Source: an uncultured Verrucomicrobiales bacterium
GTDB taxonomy: Bacteria > Verrucomicrobiota > Verrucomicrobiae > Limisphaerales > CANJSG01
Assembly (NCBI GenBank): GCA_946480965.1
Contig: CAMLMI010000160.1
Coordinates: 1-9,917, forward strand
Length of the DNA: 9,917 nucleotides
Direction: 5' to 3'
In this document: piece by piece, positions 1-6,229 of the stretch
Layout of the letters: each line of letters begins with the position of its first letter
Numbering within the stretch: the first letter of the stretch is position 1
Notes under the pieces: model-generated
What the model was told of the DNA's origin: nothing
Database searches by the model: none
Seen by the model: only the letters and a program-made list of their open reading frames with translations
Position numbers and translations under genes: made by a program

Positions 1-402
1 CCCGAGAACTCTGCCACCTACAGCGGAAGCATCGCCAGCATGGGCGCGCCATTGTTCGACTTGGGCGACACCCGGGTGTTGATGGACTATTCGCTCCAAA
101 GCGGAAGCGGCACCTCGGACATCGAGGCCTTGATTCCGCTCAGCCTGTTTTCGGGCATCCTCTCGACCAACCAACGGATCGTGTTCTACTCGGAGTTCGG
201 CAACACGAACGGACTGATCCCATCCAAGGGATTCCCCCAGGATGCCGGAGGTTTTGAAGAATGGCGTTTCGATATCGGCAATCCGCTTGTGCCACCCCCG
301 CCTCCGCCGCCTCCGGTGCCGGAACCGGCCACGTTCGCCTTTGCCGGCGTGCTGGTCGCCGGACTGGCGTTCGCGGAAGTTCGCCGCCGCCGGAAGAGCT
401 GA
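1..402 (+). CDS. PEP-CTERM sorting domain protein, 3' end (partial)
   Basis: The frame is open from base 1, so the gene starts upstream; 133 residues are visible. The last part carries a PEP-CTERM signal: eight consecutive prolines (bases 292-315), then VPEPATF (316-336), a hydrophobic stretch of about 15 residues, and a basic tail EVRRRRKS. In known systems such tails send a protein through Sec and are then recognised by an exosortase in the inner membrane, for delivery to the cell surface or extracellular matrix. The part before the tail is Ser/Gly-rich, beta-strand-like and has no catalytic motif I recognise. The proline run probably acts as a spacer between the body and the sorting signal. 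The gene is followed at once by a strong terminator, so it ends its transcription unit. The function of the body is unknown. The ATG at base 40 is internal and not a credible start, because coding continues upstream of it. Confidence 0.85.
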   Translation, partial: PENSATYSGSIASMGAPLFDLGDTRVLMDYSLQSGSGTSDIEALIPLSLFSGILSTNQRIVFYSEFGNTNGLIPSKGFPQDAGGFEEWRFDIGNPLVPPPPPPPPVPEPATFAFAGVLVAGLAFAEVRRRRKS

Positions 403-424
403 ACCCCTTCCCAGTCGAAACAAG

Positions 425-460
425 AAAGGCCCCGATGATCTCGGGGCCTTTGCCTTTTTT
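425..460 (+). terminator. Rho-independent terminator after the PEP-CTERM gene
   Basis: A perfect 11-bp stem (425-435 paired with 441-451) with a 5-nt loop, TGATC, is followed by GCC and six T residues (455-460). It lies 22 bases after the PEP-CTERM stop. On the minus strand the hairpin lies about 30 bases after the YjbQ stop and is followed by a weak T-rich stretch (CTTGTTTC), so it may end both convergent transcripts. Confidence 0.88.
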
Positions 461-481
461 GTGGCCGCAGGGAACTGCCGG

Positions 482-901
482 CTATTCGCCCAGCAGATGC
501 AGCACGACGCGGCGGGTGTGGGGTTCGCGGCGGTGTTCCCAGAGGTAGATCCCCTGCCAAGTGCCGAGCACCAGCCGCCCTTGGTTGAAGGGAATGGAGA
601 GGTTCACCGTGGTCAGCGCCGTGCGGATGTGCGCGGGCATGTCGTCCGCGCCTTCGGCGGTGTGGATGAAGAGCCGGTCGCCATCCGGCACCAGCCGCGC
701 GAAAAACCGCTCGAAGTCGGTCCGCACGTCGGGATCGGCGTTCTCCTGGATGACGAGCGAGGCCGAGGTGTGCTGGAGATGGAGAGTGGCCAGGCCGGTC
801 TTGAGCCCGGAGGCGGCGAGCCGTTCCGCCACCTGCGCGGTGAAGTCGGTGAAGCCACGCCCGGGCGTGCGCAGGACCATTTCGTGGAGGGCCTGCCTCA
901 T
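482..901 (-). CDS. yjbQ: YjbQ / UPF0047 family protein (secondary thiamine-phosphate synthase enzyme)
   Basis: The product is a 139-residue cytoplasmic protein, the usual length for the family. Family signatures are visible in order: HTSASLVIQENADPDVR (residues 44-60), HTAEGADDMPAHIR (80-93) and LGTWQGIYLWEHR (112-124). The conserved His, Glu and Asp residues of these blocks form the likely active or metal site. E. coli YjbQ has weak thiamine-phosphate synthase activity, but the physiological role of the family is not settled. The start at 901 is preferred because its ATG overlaps the stop of the upstream TPR gene as ATGA (898-901), a typical sign of translational coupling. An internal ATG at residue 8 is a weaker alternative. 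It appears to be the last gene of a minus-strand unit. The family call is firm and the biochemical role is not. Confidence 0.93.
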   Translation of the reverse strand: MRQALHEMVLRTPGRGFTDFTAQVAERLAASGLKTGLATLHLQHTSASLVIQENADPDVRTDFERFFARLVPDGDRLFIHTAEGADDMPAHIRTALTTVNLSIPFNQGRLVLGTWQGIYLWEHRREPHTRRVVLHLLGE

Positions 902-2385
902 TTCGCGGCGGCGGCGGCCTTGGTCAGCAGCTCCTCCAGTTGCGTGTCCTGCGGCTGGCCGAGGGCGCGGGCCTTGCGGTAGTGGAACCAGCCGAGTTCC
1001 GCGTAGGGCGGCGTCTGGGTGGCGTAGATGATGGCGAGGTTGTTGTGCGCGCCGGGGTTGTCGGGGGCGAGCTGGATGGCCTTGCGCAGCGCGGCCTCGG
1101 CGGCGGCGCGCTGGCCCTTTTGGCTGAGGGTGATGCCCAGGTAGTTCTGCGTGTCGGAGTTGTTCGGATCGAGCTGGGCCGAACGGCTGAGGCAGGTGAG
1201 CGCGTCGTCGTAGCGTTCCTGGCGGAAGCGGACGATGCCCATGAGGCTCAGGCTGGCGGGATCTTCCGGGTCGGCCTTCAGGGCGCGCTCCAGGTGCTGC
1301 TCGGCCGAGGCGAGCTTGCCCTGTTCGAACTGGGCGGAGGCGAGGTTGACGAGCAGGTAGGTGTTGTCCGGCTCCTGCTGGAGGGCTTCGGAGAACTTCG
1401 TCTCGGCCAAGGGGTAATTGCGGGTGATGGCGGCCCGTTCGGCTTCGGACACGAGGGCACCGGCTCCGGGCGGGACCTTGCGGACGGAGCGCTTGACCGT
1501 CGTCGCGTTCGTTTCGGTGAGCACCACGGTGCTGCGAGCCGGTGCCTTGAAGAGCGCCTGTTCCTCGGCGGTGAAAGGCACGGCCTTGGCCTCCAGCGCG
1601 GCCAGCTTGGCCTGGAGTTCCGCCACCTTGACCGTATCCACGGCCGAAGGCGCGGGAGCCGGGGCCACCGTCGCGACCACCGGTGCGGCGGCGGGACGGG
1701 CTTCCGCGGCGGCGAGGGCCTTTTCCAGAGCGGCGCGCTGGGTGGCCGCCGCGCGTGAGGTCGCCACGAGCTCCTCCTCCAGCTTCTTCACCCGGGCGGC
1801 GAGGGCTTCCTTTTCCTTGGCCAGGGTCTTGGCTTCGGCCAAGGCGGCTTCCTCCGCCGGGGCCGCAGTGGGTTTGGCCTTTTCCTGCTCCAGGGCGGAC
1901 TTCAGCACCTCGATCTCGCGCTGCTGTCCGGCGACGCGCTCCTCCAGCCGGGTGCGTTCGGCGGCGGTGAGGCCGCTGGACTGCATGGCGAGCGCCTCTT
2001 TCAGCTTGGCGGTGAGGGATTCGACCTGGCTGCGCAGCACGCGGACCTCCTCGCGCTGGCCGGCGGCCACAGCCTCGGGCGCGGGTTTGGTGGCGGGGCC
2101 GGTCGTCGGCGCGGCGCCTCCGCCCAAGCTGCCCAGACGCTCCGTCACGTCGCCCAGCCGGAACTTCACCATGCCCGCGTTCCACGACGGATAGGAGGTC
2201 TGGAGCTTCTGCAGCCGGGACTCGGCCTGCTTCAGCGCGTCGATGGCCTGCTTGCTCTGGCCGGACTTGGTGAACGTCTCCGCCTGTTCGATCAGGCTGA
2301 AGGATTCGAGGTAGAGATCGTCCGGCCCTTCGGCGCGGACGCCGGCACCGGTCAGGAGAAGGGCCAACAGCAGGCTGCGTTTCAT
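898..2385 (-). CDS. Exported coiled-coil / TPR repeat protein
   Basis: The product is 495 residues. A short signal peptide (MKRSLLLALLLTGAGVRA, residues 1-18) suggests Sec export, so the protein should act in the periplasm or envelope. Residues 20-85 are helical and may hold a repeat-like segment. Residues 107-230 are rich in Ala, Glu, Lys and Arg with heptad spacing and look like a long coiled coil, broken by Ala/Pro-rich linkers (about 90-106, 171-178 and 229-248). Residues 310-480 hold about four or five TPR units, recognised by motifs such as NLASAQFEQGKLASAEQHLE, DPASLSLMGIVRFRQERYDD and NPGAHNNLAIIYA. The architecture suggests a scaffold or a protein-protein interaction role; no enzyme motif is present. 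The gene follows the epimerase by 63 bp and overlaps yjbQ by 4 bp. The ATG at 2385 starts exactly at the signal peptide, although no good Shine-Dalgarno sequence precedes it. The binding partner is unknown. Confidence 0.85.
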   Translation of the reverse strand: MKRSLLLALLLTGAGVRAEGPDDLYLESFSLIEQAETFTKSGQSKQAIDALKQAESRLQKLQTSYPSWNAGMVKFRLGDVTERLGSLGGGAAPTTGPATKPAPEAVAAGQREEVRVLRSQVESLTAKLKEALAMQSSGLTAAERTRLEERVAGQQREIEVLKSALEQEKAKPTAAPAEEAALAEAKTLAKEKEALAARVKKLEEELVATSRAAATQRAALEKALAAAEARPAAAPVVATVAPAPAPSAVDTVKVAELQAKLAALEAKAVPFTAEEQALFKAPARSTVVLTETNATTVKRSVRKVPPGAGALVSEAERAAITRNYPLAETKFSEALQQEPDNTYLLVNLASAQFEQGKLASAEQHLERALKADPEDPASLSLMGIVRFRQERYDDALTCLSRSAQLDPNNSDTQNYLGITLSQKGQRAAAEAALRKAIQLAPDNPGAHNNLAIIYATQTPPYAELGWFHYRKARALGQPQDTQLEELLTKAAAAAK

Positions 2386-2401
2386 GATGGCGAGAAACTA
2401 G

Positions 2402-2422
2402 GCCAGCCCGAAACGGCTTGGC
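2402..2422 (-). other. Small imperfect hairpin between the epimerase and TPR genes
   Basis: GCCAGCC (2402-2408) pairs with GGCTTGGC (2415-2422) with one bulged T, around a 6-nt loop. On the minus strand it is followed by TAGTTTCTC, which is not a proper T tract. It could be a weak attenuator or a processing site that lowers expression of the two downstream genes, or it may be chance in GC-rich DNA. Confidence 0.3.
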
Positions 2423-2448
2423 AACTGCGGCGGCTCCCGGAAACGCCC

Positions 2449-3333
2449 TCAGCTCGCGAGGATCTTCCCCAGCCGGTCCGTCAGATCCTTCAAGCCCTCG
2501 GGCGTGCCTCCCCCGCCCTGCTCGGTGATGGCCCACGAGGTGTAGCCCACGTCGCGCAGTGCCTTCATGATGCCGGGCCAGTTGTTCGCGCCCTCCAGCA
2601 GCTTCGCGTTGAACCCCTGCCAGACGTCGCCCTTCTTCATGGCCAGATCGCGGCTGTATTCCTTGATGTGGATGCGGGCGATGCGCGGACCCAGCGTCTT
2701 GATCCAGTCGATCGGATCGCCGTAGCGGATGATGTTGCCCACGTCGAAGTGCCACTGCACCAACGGATGGTTGATCGCGTCGAGGTAGCGGGCGGCTTCC
2801 TTGTGGTCGGTGATGAAGTCGTTCCAGACGTTCTCGATGGCGATGATCACGCCCGTCTCCTCCGCCACGGGAATGGCTTCCTTGATCCCGGCGATGGAAC
2901 GTTCCCAGCACTGCTCGTAGCTGACGCCGTCGCGGGCCACGCCCGGCACGAAGAGCACCGAACCCGCGCCATACGCCTTGGCGTCGAGCAGCGAAGACTT
3001 CAGCCCCTCGACGCCGACCTTGCGGTCCTCCGGATTGGCCGAGGAAAGCGGTTTGGCCCAATGCGTGTGGCAGCAGACGCTGGCCGCGCCGAGGCCGGTT
3101 TCCTTGAGGGCGGCGACGCCCTCGTTGCGATCCATGCCGCCCATCATCTCCACGCCCTCGTAGCCGGCCGTCTTCACCGCCTGGAGCTTCTCCAGCACCG
3201 AGCCTTTGACCCCGATGGTGGCATACATGATGGCCTTGCCCATCTTCGGCGCGGGCTCGGCGGCGAAGGCGCGGCCGGTGGAGACCGCGAGCGCGGCCAT
3301 GGCGGTGGATTGGAGGAAGCGGCGGCGGTTCAT
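2449..3333 (-). CDS. Tat-exported sugar phosphate isomerase/epimerase (xylose isomerase-like TIM barrel)
   Basis: The product is 294 residues. The N-terminus MNRRRFLQSTAMAALAVSTG carries a twin-arginine motif (RRRFLQ), followed by an Ala-rich stretch and a likely cleavage site near AFA-AEP (residues 22-27). This predicts folded export by the Tat system to the periplasm. The rest matches the AP-endonuclease-2 / xylose-isomerase-like TIM barrel family. Probable metal ligands lie in the usual order: Glu167 in AIENVW, Asp197 in WHFDVGN, His222 in IHIKEY, and Glu271 in ITEQGGGG. Such enzymes isomerise or epimerise sugars or inositol derivatives; no substrate can be assigned. The start at 3333 places the Tat motif at the extreme N-terminus. 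An ATG 36 bases upstream (3369) would add 12 residues and is less likely. It is the first gene of the apparent epimerase-TPR-yjbQ unit and diverges from the sigma-factor gene. Confidence 0.9.
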   Translation of the reverse strand: MNRRRFLQSTAMAALAVSTGRAFAAEPAPKMGKAIMYATIGVKGSVLEKLQAVKTAGYEGVEMMGGMDRNEGVAALKETGLGAASVCCHTHWAKPLSSANPEDRKVGVEGLKSSLLDAKAYGAGSVLFVPGVARDGVSYEQCWERSIAGIKEAIPVAEETGVIIAIENVWNDFITDHKEAARYLDAINHPLVQWHFDVGNIIRYGDPIDWIKTLGPRIARIHIKEYSRDLAMKKGDVWQGFNAKLLEGANNWPGIMKALRDVGYTSWAITEQGGGGTPEGLKDLTDRLGKILAS

Positions 3334-3430
3334 GGGCCGGACGGTGGAGGGGAACCGCCCATGCGTCATCTCCCAAAAACGGGGGAGCCGTGTCGGCCGC
3401 GGCGTCTCGGCAACCGGGACGGGTTGCGAT

Positions 3431-3457
3431 ACGGCAAGCCGGAGGCTTGCGCTACGC
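3431..3457 (-). repeat. TCC-loop hairpin repeat, copy A
   Basis: On the minus strand this 27-base unit has the flank GCGTAGC, then a perfect 7-bp stem GCAAGCC/GGCTTGC around the loop TCC, then CGT. The stem lies at 3434-3440 and 3444-3450 in plus coordinates. It is inverted relative to copies B and C and shares their flank, loop and end. Confidence 0.75.
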
Positions 3458-3471
3458 GGCGGTGCCGCGCC

Positions 3472-3498
3472 CCGTAGCGCCGACGTCCTGTCGGCCGT
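3472..3498 (+). repeat. TCC-loop hairpin repeat, copy B
   Basis: This 27-base unit has the flank CCGTAGC, a 7-bp stem GCCGACG/TGTCGGC (3479-3485 with 3489-3495, innermost pair G-T), the loop TCC, and the end CGT. The stem sequence differs from that of copies A and C at both sides, so base pairing is kept. Confidence 0.72.
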
Positions 3499-3517
3499 GA
3501 CGCCCGCGTCTCGCAGG

Positions 3518-3545
3518 CCGTAGCGCAAGCGTCCCGCTAGCCCGT
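3518..3545 (+). repeat. TCC-loop hairpin repeat, copy C
   Basis: This 28-base unit has the flank CCGTAGC, a 7-bp stem GCAAGCG/CGCTAGC with one A-A mismatch (3525-3531 with 3535-3541), the loop TCC, and the end CCGT, one base longer than in A and B. Bases 3520-3530 (GTAGCGCAAGC) are an exact inverted match to 3445-3455 in copy A. Confidence 0.7.
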
Positions 3546-3547
3546 CC

Positions 3548-3594
3548 GAAAATTTCCTGTCGGATTCCCGCGTCGGCGGCGGTTTAACGGGTGA
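3548..3594 (+). promoter_or_regulatory. Candidate promoter/leader of the sigma-factor gene
   Basis: This short stretch between hairpin copy C and the sigma-factor ATG includes an A/T patch (GAAAATTTCC, 3548-3557), TGTCGGA (3558-3564), and GTTTAAC (3582-3588) just before GGTGA-ATG. It is the only clear AT-rich island in the intergenic region, and GGTGA (3590-3594) may act as a ribosome-binding site, although it touches the ATG. Self-regulation by an ECF-type sigma is plausible but unproved. Confidence 0.25.
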
Positions 3595-4371
3595 ATGCAG
3601 TCCACGTCCGACGTCCAGCTCCTGCGCGCCTACGCCGCCGAAGGCTCCGAAGCCGCCTTCGCCGAGCTTGTCCGCCGCCACGCGGACCTCGTCTATTCCG
3701 CCGCGCTGCGCCAAGTGGATTCCCCCGATCTGGCCCGTGACGTCACCCAGGCCGTCTTCACCGATCTGGGCCGCAAAGCCGCCTCGCTCGCCGCCAGCCT
3801 GCCCGAGGAAGCCACGCTCATCGGCTGGCTCCATCGCGGCGCCCGCTACGAAGCCCTCTCCCTGCGCCGGGACGAACACCGCCGCCGTCAGCGCGAACTC
3901 CACGCCATGGCCCACCTCGACGACACCTCCGATCCGCCGGTCGATTGGGACGCGCTCCGCCCCTGCCTCGACGAGGCCTTGGACGAACTGGAACCCGCCG
4001 ACCGCGACGCCCTGCTCCTCCGCTATTTCGAGAACCGGGATCTCCGCACCGTCGGCGCCGCCCTGGGCGTGAGCGACGACGCGGCGCAGAAACGGGTGGC
4101 CCGCGCCGTGGACAAGCTCCGGTCCCTCCTCGCCCGCCGGGGCGTGAAGACCTCCGCCGCCGGACTGGCCGCCGTGATCTCCGCGCAAGCCGTCCAGGCC
4201 GCTCCCACCGCCCTCACCACCGCGCTGTTGTCCCTTTCCGCAGCCGGCGTCGCCACGACGGCCACGTCCACCACCACCGTTGCCACCCTCGCCATGACCA
4301 CGACCCAGAAACTCCTCGTCGGCACCGTGCTGGCCGCCGCCCTCGGCACCGGCGTCCATGAAGCCCGCTAA
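3595..4371 (+). CDS. ECF-like sigma-70 family factor with C-terminal membrane anchor (ends at an in-frame TAA)
   Basis: The product is 258 residues. Region 2 spans about residues 22-92, with HADLVYSAALRQ and DVTQAVFTDLGRKAASL (core RNA polymerase binding and -10 recognition). Region 4 spans about 125-178, with LEPADRDALLLRYFENRDL and the helix-turn-helix VGAALGVSDDAAQKRVARAV (-35 recognition). An Ala/Thr-rich linker follows (about 186-235), then a probable TM helix (KLLVGTVLAAALGTGV, 239-254). This should direct RNA polymerase to a specific promoter set while tethered to the inner membrane. The frame stops at TAA (4369-4371) right after the TM helix, yet remains open in the same phase to 5112. 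The relatives I recall continue through this point with a glutamine and then AAxLR. The sigma and TM parts are intact and may still work. No anti-sigma gene lies beside it. It diverges from the epimerase gene. Confidence 0.85.
   Translation: MQSTSDVQLLRAYAAEGSEAAFAELVRRHADLVYSAALRQVDSPDLARDVTQAVFTDLGRKAASLAASLPEEATLIGWLHRGARYEALSLRRDEHRRRQRELHAMAHLDDTSDPPVDWDALRPCLDEALDELEPADRDALLLRYFENRDLRTVGAALGVSDDAAQKRVARAVDKLRSLLARRGVKTSAAGLAAVISAQAVQAAPTALTTALLSLSAAGVATTATSTTTVATLAMTTTQKLLVGTVLAAALGTGVHEAR
4369..4371 (+). other. In-frame TAA splitting the sigma gene from its extracytoplasmic tail
   Basis: The codons read GAA GCC CGC TAA GCC GCC CAG CTC CGC. The frame before and after is the same, and no further stop occurs until 5110-5112. 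A single C-to-T change in a CAA (Gln) codon would explain it. A sequencing or assembly error, or stop-codon readthrough, would give the same picture. Confidence 0.85.
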
Positions 4372-4434
4372 GCCGCCCAGCTCCGCCGCGATCACGCCAC
4401 CCTCCGTCAGGAGCATCAACCGCTCGCCGCCCGC

Positions 4435-5112
4435 GTGGCCGAACTGGAGGCCGACCGCGCCCGCCTGAGCAACCTCGTCGCCTCCCTCAACGCCGAGAAC
4501 GACCAGCTCCAAGCCCGCTCCACCGACGCGCTCAAGGCCCACCAGCAAGCCCTCCAGCTCGCGGACCAAACCCAACGCCAAGTCGCCGGTGCCGATCCAG
4601 ACGTGCAGGAGGCGATGGAGTGGAAGGCCAAAAAGGAGAAGCTGAAACAATTGTTTCGGGACAATCCCGACTGGTGGGTTCCCGAGATGTCTTTGGTCAC
4701 TGAAAGCGAGTGGTTGGACGCCGCTCGGTATTCCGACCTTACCAGCAAAGCGGGAATTGCCGCCTCAAAACAAGACGCCCGAGCCAAAGGCGAGCGAAAA
4801 TACATCCAAGGAATCGCCGCGGCAGTGGTTCGTTTTATGGACGCGAACAATCAGAAGCCCCCCGAGTCGCTACGCCAAGCGCTGCCATTTTTTCAAGGTC
4901 CCGGTGAACCCACTTGGATTGATCGCTACGAAATTGTGCAGAGAGGCCCAGTCACCAATCTGCCACCTGGTGTCGTGCTGTCCGCTTCGGGATGGAAGAT
5001 TACCCAGGCTCGAGAGTTCGATCCCGAGGGTGACGTCCGGCTGGGAATGGAACTACACAATGGACGAAGCGGATTTGTAGCCAGCGAGCACCGAACCGAA
5101 CCCGCTCAATAG
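4435..5112 (+). CDS. Detached C-terminal coiled-coil domain of the sigma protein
   Basis: This frame is in phase with the sigma gene and really begins at 4372, just after its TAA. The first possible restart is GTG at 4435, giving 225 residues with no signal peptide of its own. The segment opens with a coiled coil (AELEADRARLSNLVASLNAE onward, to about residue 50), then a globular part with WVPEMSLVTESEWLDAARY, a second helical region ending near KPPESLRQALPFF, and WIDRYEIVQ. In intact relatives as I recall them, this tail follows the TM helix and would lie in the periplasm, possibly as a sensor. Made alone from GTG it would stay in the cytoplasm and could not do that job, so it may be a remnant. 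From about base 4620 the DNA is less GC-rich than the sigma part. No ribosome-binding site was seen before the GTG. Confidence 0.5.
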   Translation: MAELEADRARLSNLVASLNAENDQLQARSTDALKAHQQALQLADQTQRQVAGADPDVQEAMEWKAKKEKLKQLFRDNPDWWVPEMSLVTESEWLDAARYSDLTSKAGIAASKQDARAKGERKYIQGIAAAVVRFMDANNQKPPESLRQALPFFQGPGEPTWIDRYEIVQRGPVTNLPPGVVLSASGWKITQAREFDPEGDVRLGMELHNGRSGFVASEHRTEPAQ

Positions 5113-5242
5113 AAATCCGACTCGACCCGGGCCAATCCTCGCTCCTTTGGATCAAGTTGGCCGGAAGAATTCCTGATCGGGCTGTCTTCTCCGCCCCGCA
5201 TCCGCTCCCGCCCAACGACCAGCCGTGCTGCCCGGAGGCAGT

Positions 5243-6133
5243 TCAGCCATCGGCCAGTGCGCGCCGCAGCTCCTCCGCCCGCGTCCGGAGCAGCGCACGC
5301 AGTGCTTCCGCCACGGGACTCAGCCGGTTCTTCCACGCCACGCCGAAGCGCACCCGGGGAAAGTCGGGCAAGGGCACGAACCGCACGCCCTTCGGCGGCC
5401 TCAATCCCGGCGCATCGACCGTGAGTCCGATGCCGAAGCCGTTCGCCACGTATTCCAGCACCAGCTCCACCGTGCTGACCTCGATGGCCGGGGACCACAC
5501 GCACTTCCGCTCCTGCAAACCCTGCTGGAACATCCGCGCCACCGTGTCTTCCGCGCCCAGGGAAACCAGCGGCTCGGCCACGCGGTCGATGGCGAAGAGC
5601 GTCTCCGGCGGGGGCAACTTGAGCCGGGTCGGCACGGCGAGCGCGAGCGGAACTTCCAGGAGCGGATCGATGGTCACGCCGGGTTCGGAAGTGCGCTGGA
5701 GCGCGGTTATGATCAGGTCGAGTTCGCCCGCTTGCAGCTCGGCGAAGAGCGCGGGCTCGACCGCTTCCCGCAGCTTGAGCGAGAGGCCCGGATACTTGTC
5801 GCGCAACGTCGCCAGCAGTCCGGGCAGATGGTGTTTGAGCACCGTCTTGCCCGCGCCGATCCGCAACCGTTGGAACCCGGCGCGGCGCAGGCGGTTTTCG
5901 GCGTCGTCCAACCCGCCGAAGAACGGCTCGATGAAGGCGAACAGCTCGGCTCCCTGGCTGGTGAGCTGGAAGGGGCGTCGCTGGAAGAGCGTGGTGCCGA
6001 GGTGTTCCTCCAGCTGGATCAACTGTTCGCTGATGGCCGGCTGCTGGATGCCGTAGGGCATCTTCCGCGCGGCCGCGCTGATCCCGCCGTGCTTCGCCAC
6101 GTAATAGAAGAGTTCGAGGTGGTGGACGTTCAT
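5243..6133 (-). CDS. LysR family transcriptional regulator
   Basis: The product is 296 residues, the normal LysR length. The N-terminal winged helix-turn-helix spans residues 3-62: HHLELFYYVAKHGGISAAAR, then MPYGIQQPAISEQLIQLEEH, then LGTTLFQRRPFQLTSQG. The turn between the two helices appears two residues longer than in the common LysR pattern. Residues 90-290 form the periplasmic-binding-protein-like effector domain, with LRIGAGKTVLKHHLPGLL, LDLIITALQ and ANGFGIGLT. LysR proteins bind DNA as tetramers and often control a neighbouring gene; the effector is unknown. The gene lies 96 bp downstream of the Gfo/Idh gene on the same strand, so the two may share transcription. AAGGA, 12 bases before the ATG, is a possible but distant ribosome-binding site and lies inside an inverted repeat. 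A small 5-bp hairpin (5228-5241) after the stop has no T tract. Confidence 0.92.
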   Translation of the reverse strand: MNVHHLELFYYVAKHGGISAAARKMPYGIQQPAISEQLIQLEEHLGTTLFQRRPFQLTSQGAELFAFIEPFFGGLDDAENRLRRAGFQRLRIGAGKTVLKHHLPGLLATLRDKYPGLSLKLREAVEPALFAELQAGELDLIITALQRTSEPGVTIDPLLEVPLALAVPTRLKLPPPETLFAIDRVAEPLVSLGAEDTVARMFQQGLQERKCVWSPAIEVSTVELVLEYVANGFGIGLTVDAPGLRPPKGVRFVPLPDFPRVRFGVAWKNRLSPVAEALRALLRTRAEELRRALADG

Positions 6134-6145
6134 GCGCGCTTCAGT

Positions 6146-6225
6146 TCCTTCTCCTCGTCTTCCTCCTCGTCTTCGTCGTTATCGAGTTTCTGTGACGAAG
6201 ACGAAGAGGAGGAGAAGGACGAGGA
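6146..6225. repeat. Polypyrimidine/polypurine imperfect inverted repeat
   Basis: The core is a perfect 11-bp inverted repeat, TCGTCTTCGTC (6167-6177) and GACGAAGACGA (6194-6204), around a 16-nt loop. It continues outward for about 21 bases per side with roughly three quarters of positions paired. The left arm is almost all pyrimidine and the right arm almost all purine on the plus strand, built from CCT/CGT and GAG/GAC-like triplets. It fills the gap between the Gfo/Idh stop and the LysR start. Confidence 0.72.
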
Positions 6226-6229
6226 GGTG

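Noticed and set aside
292..315. Proline-codon run as a possible repeat element
   Set aside because: It encodes eight prolines as a linker before the PEP-CTERM signal and is explained by the protein.
902..3376. Long minus-strand frame upstream of, and in phase with, the YjbQ protein
   Set aside because: It overlaps the TPR and epimerase genes in another frame on the same strand and is Arg/Gly/Pro-rich without motifs. Only the last 139 codons (from 901) are real.
3431..3550. CRISPR-like array
   Set aside because: There are only three units, one is inverted, the stems differ, and the spacing is irregular. The pattern fits REP-like hairpins, not CRISPR.
3334..4650. N-terminal extension of the epimerase frame across the sigma gene
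   Set aside because: The Gly-rich extension is antisense to a well-supported sigma factor, while the Tat signal places the true start at 3333.
5113..5242. Possible small gene or terminator between the convergent sigma tail and LysR genes
   Set aside because: No open frame with a sensible start was seen, and the only hairpin (5228-5241, 5-bp stem) lacks a T tract.
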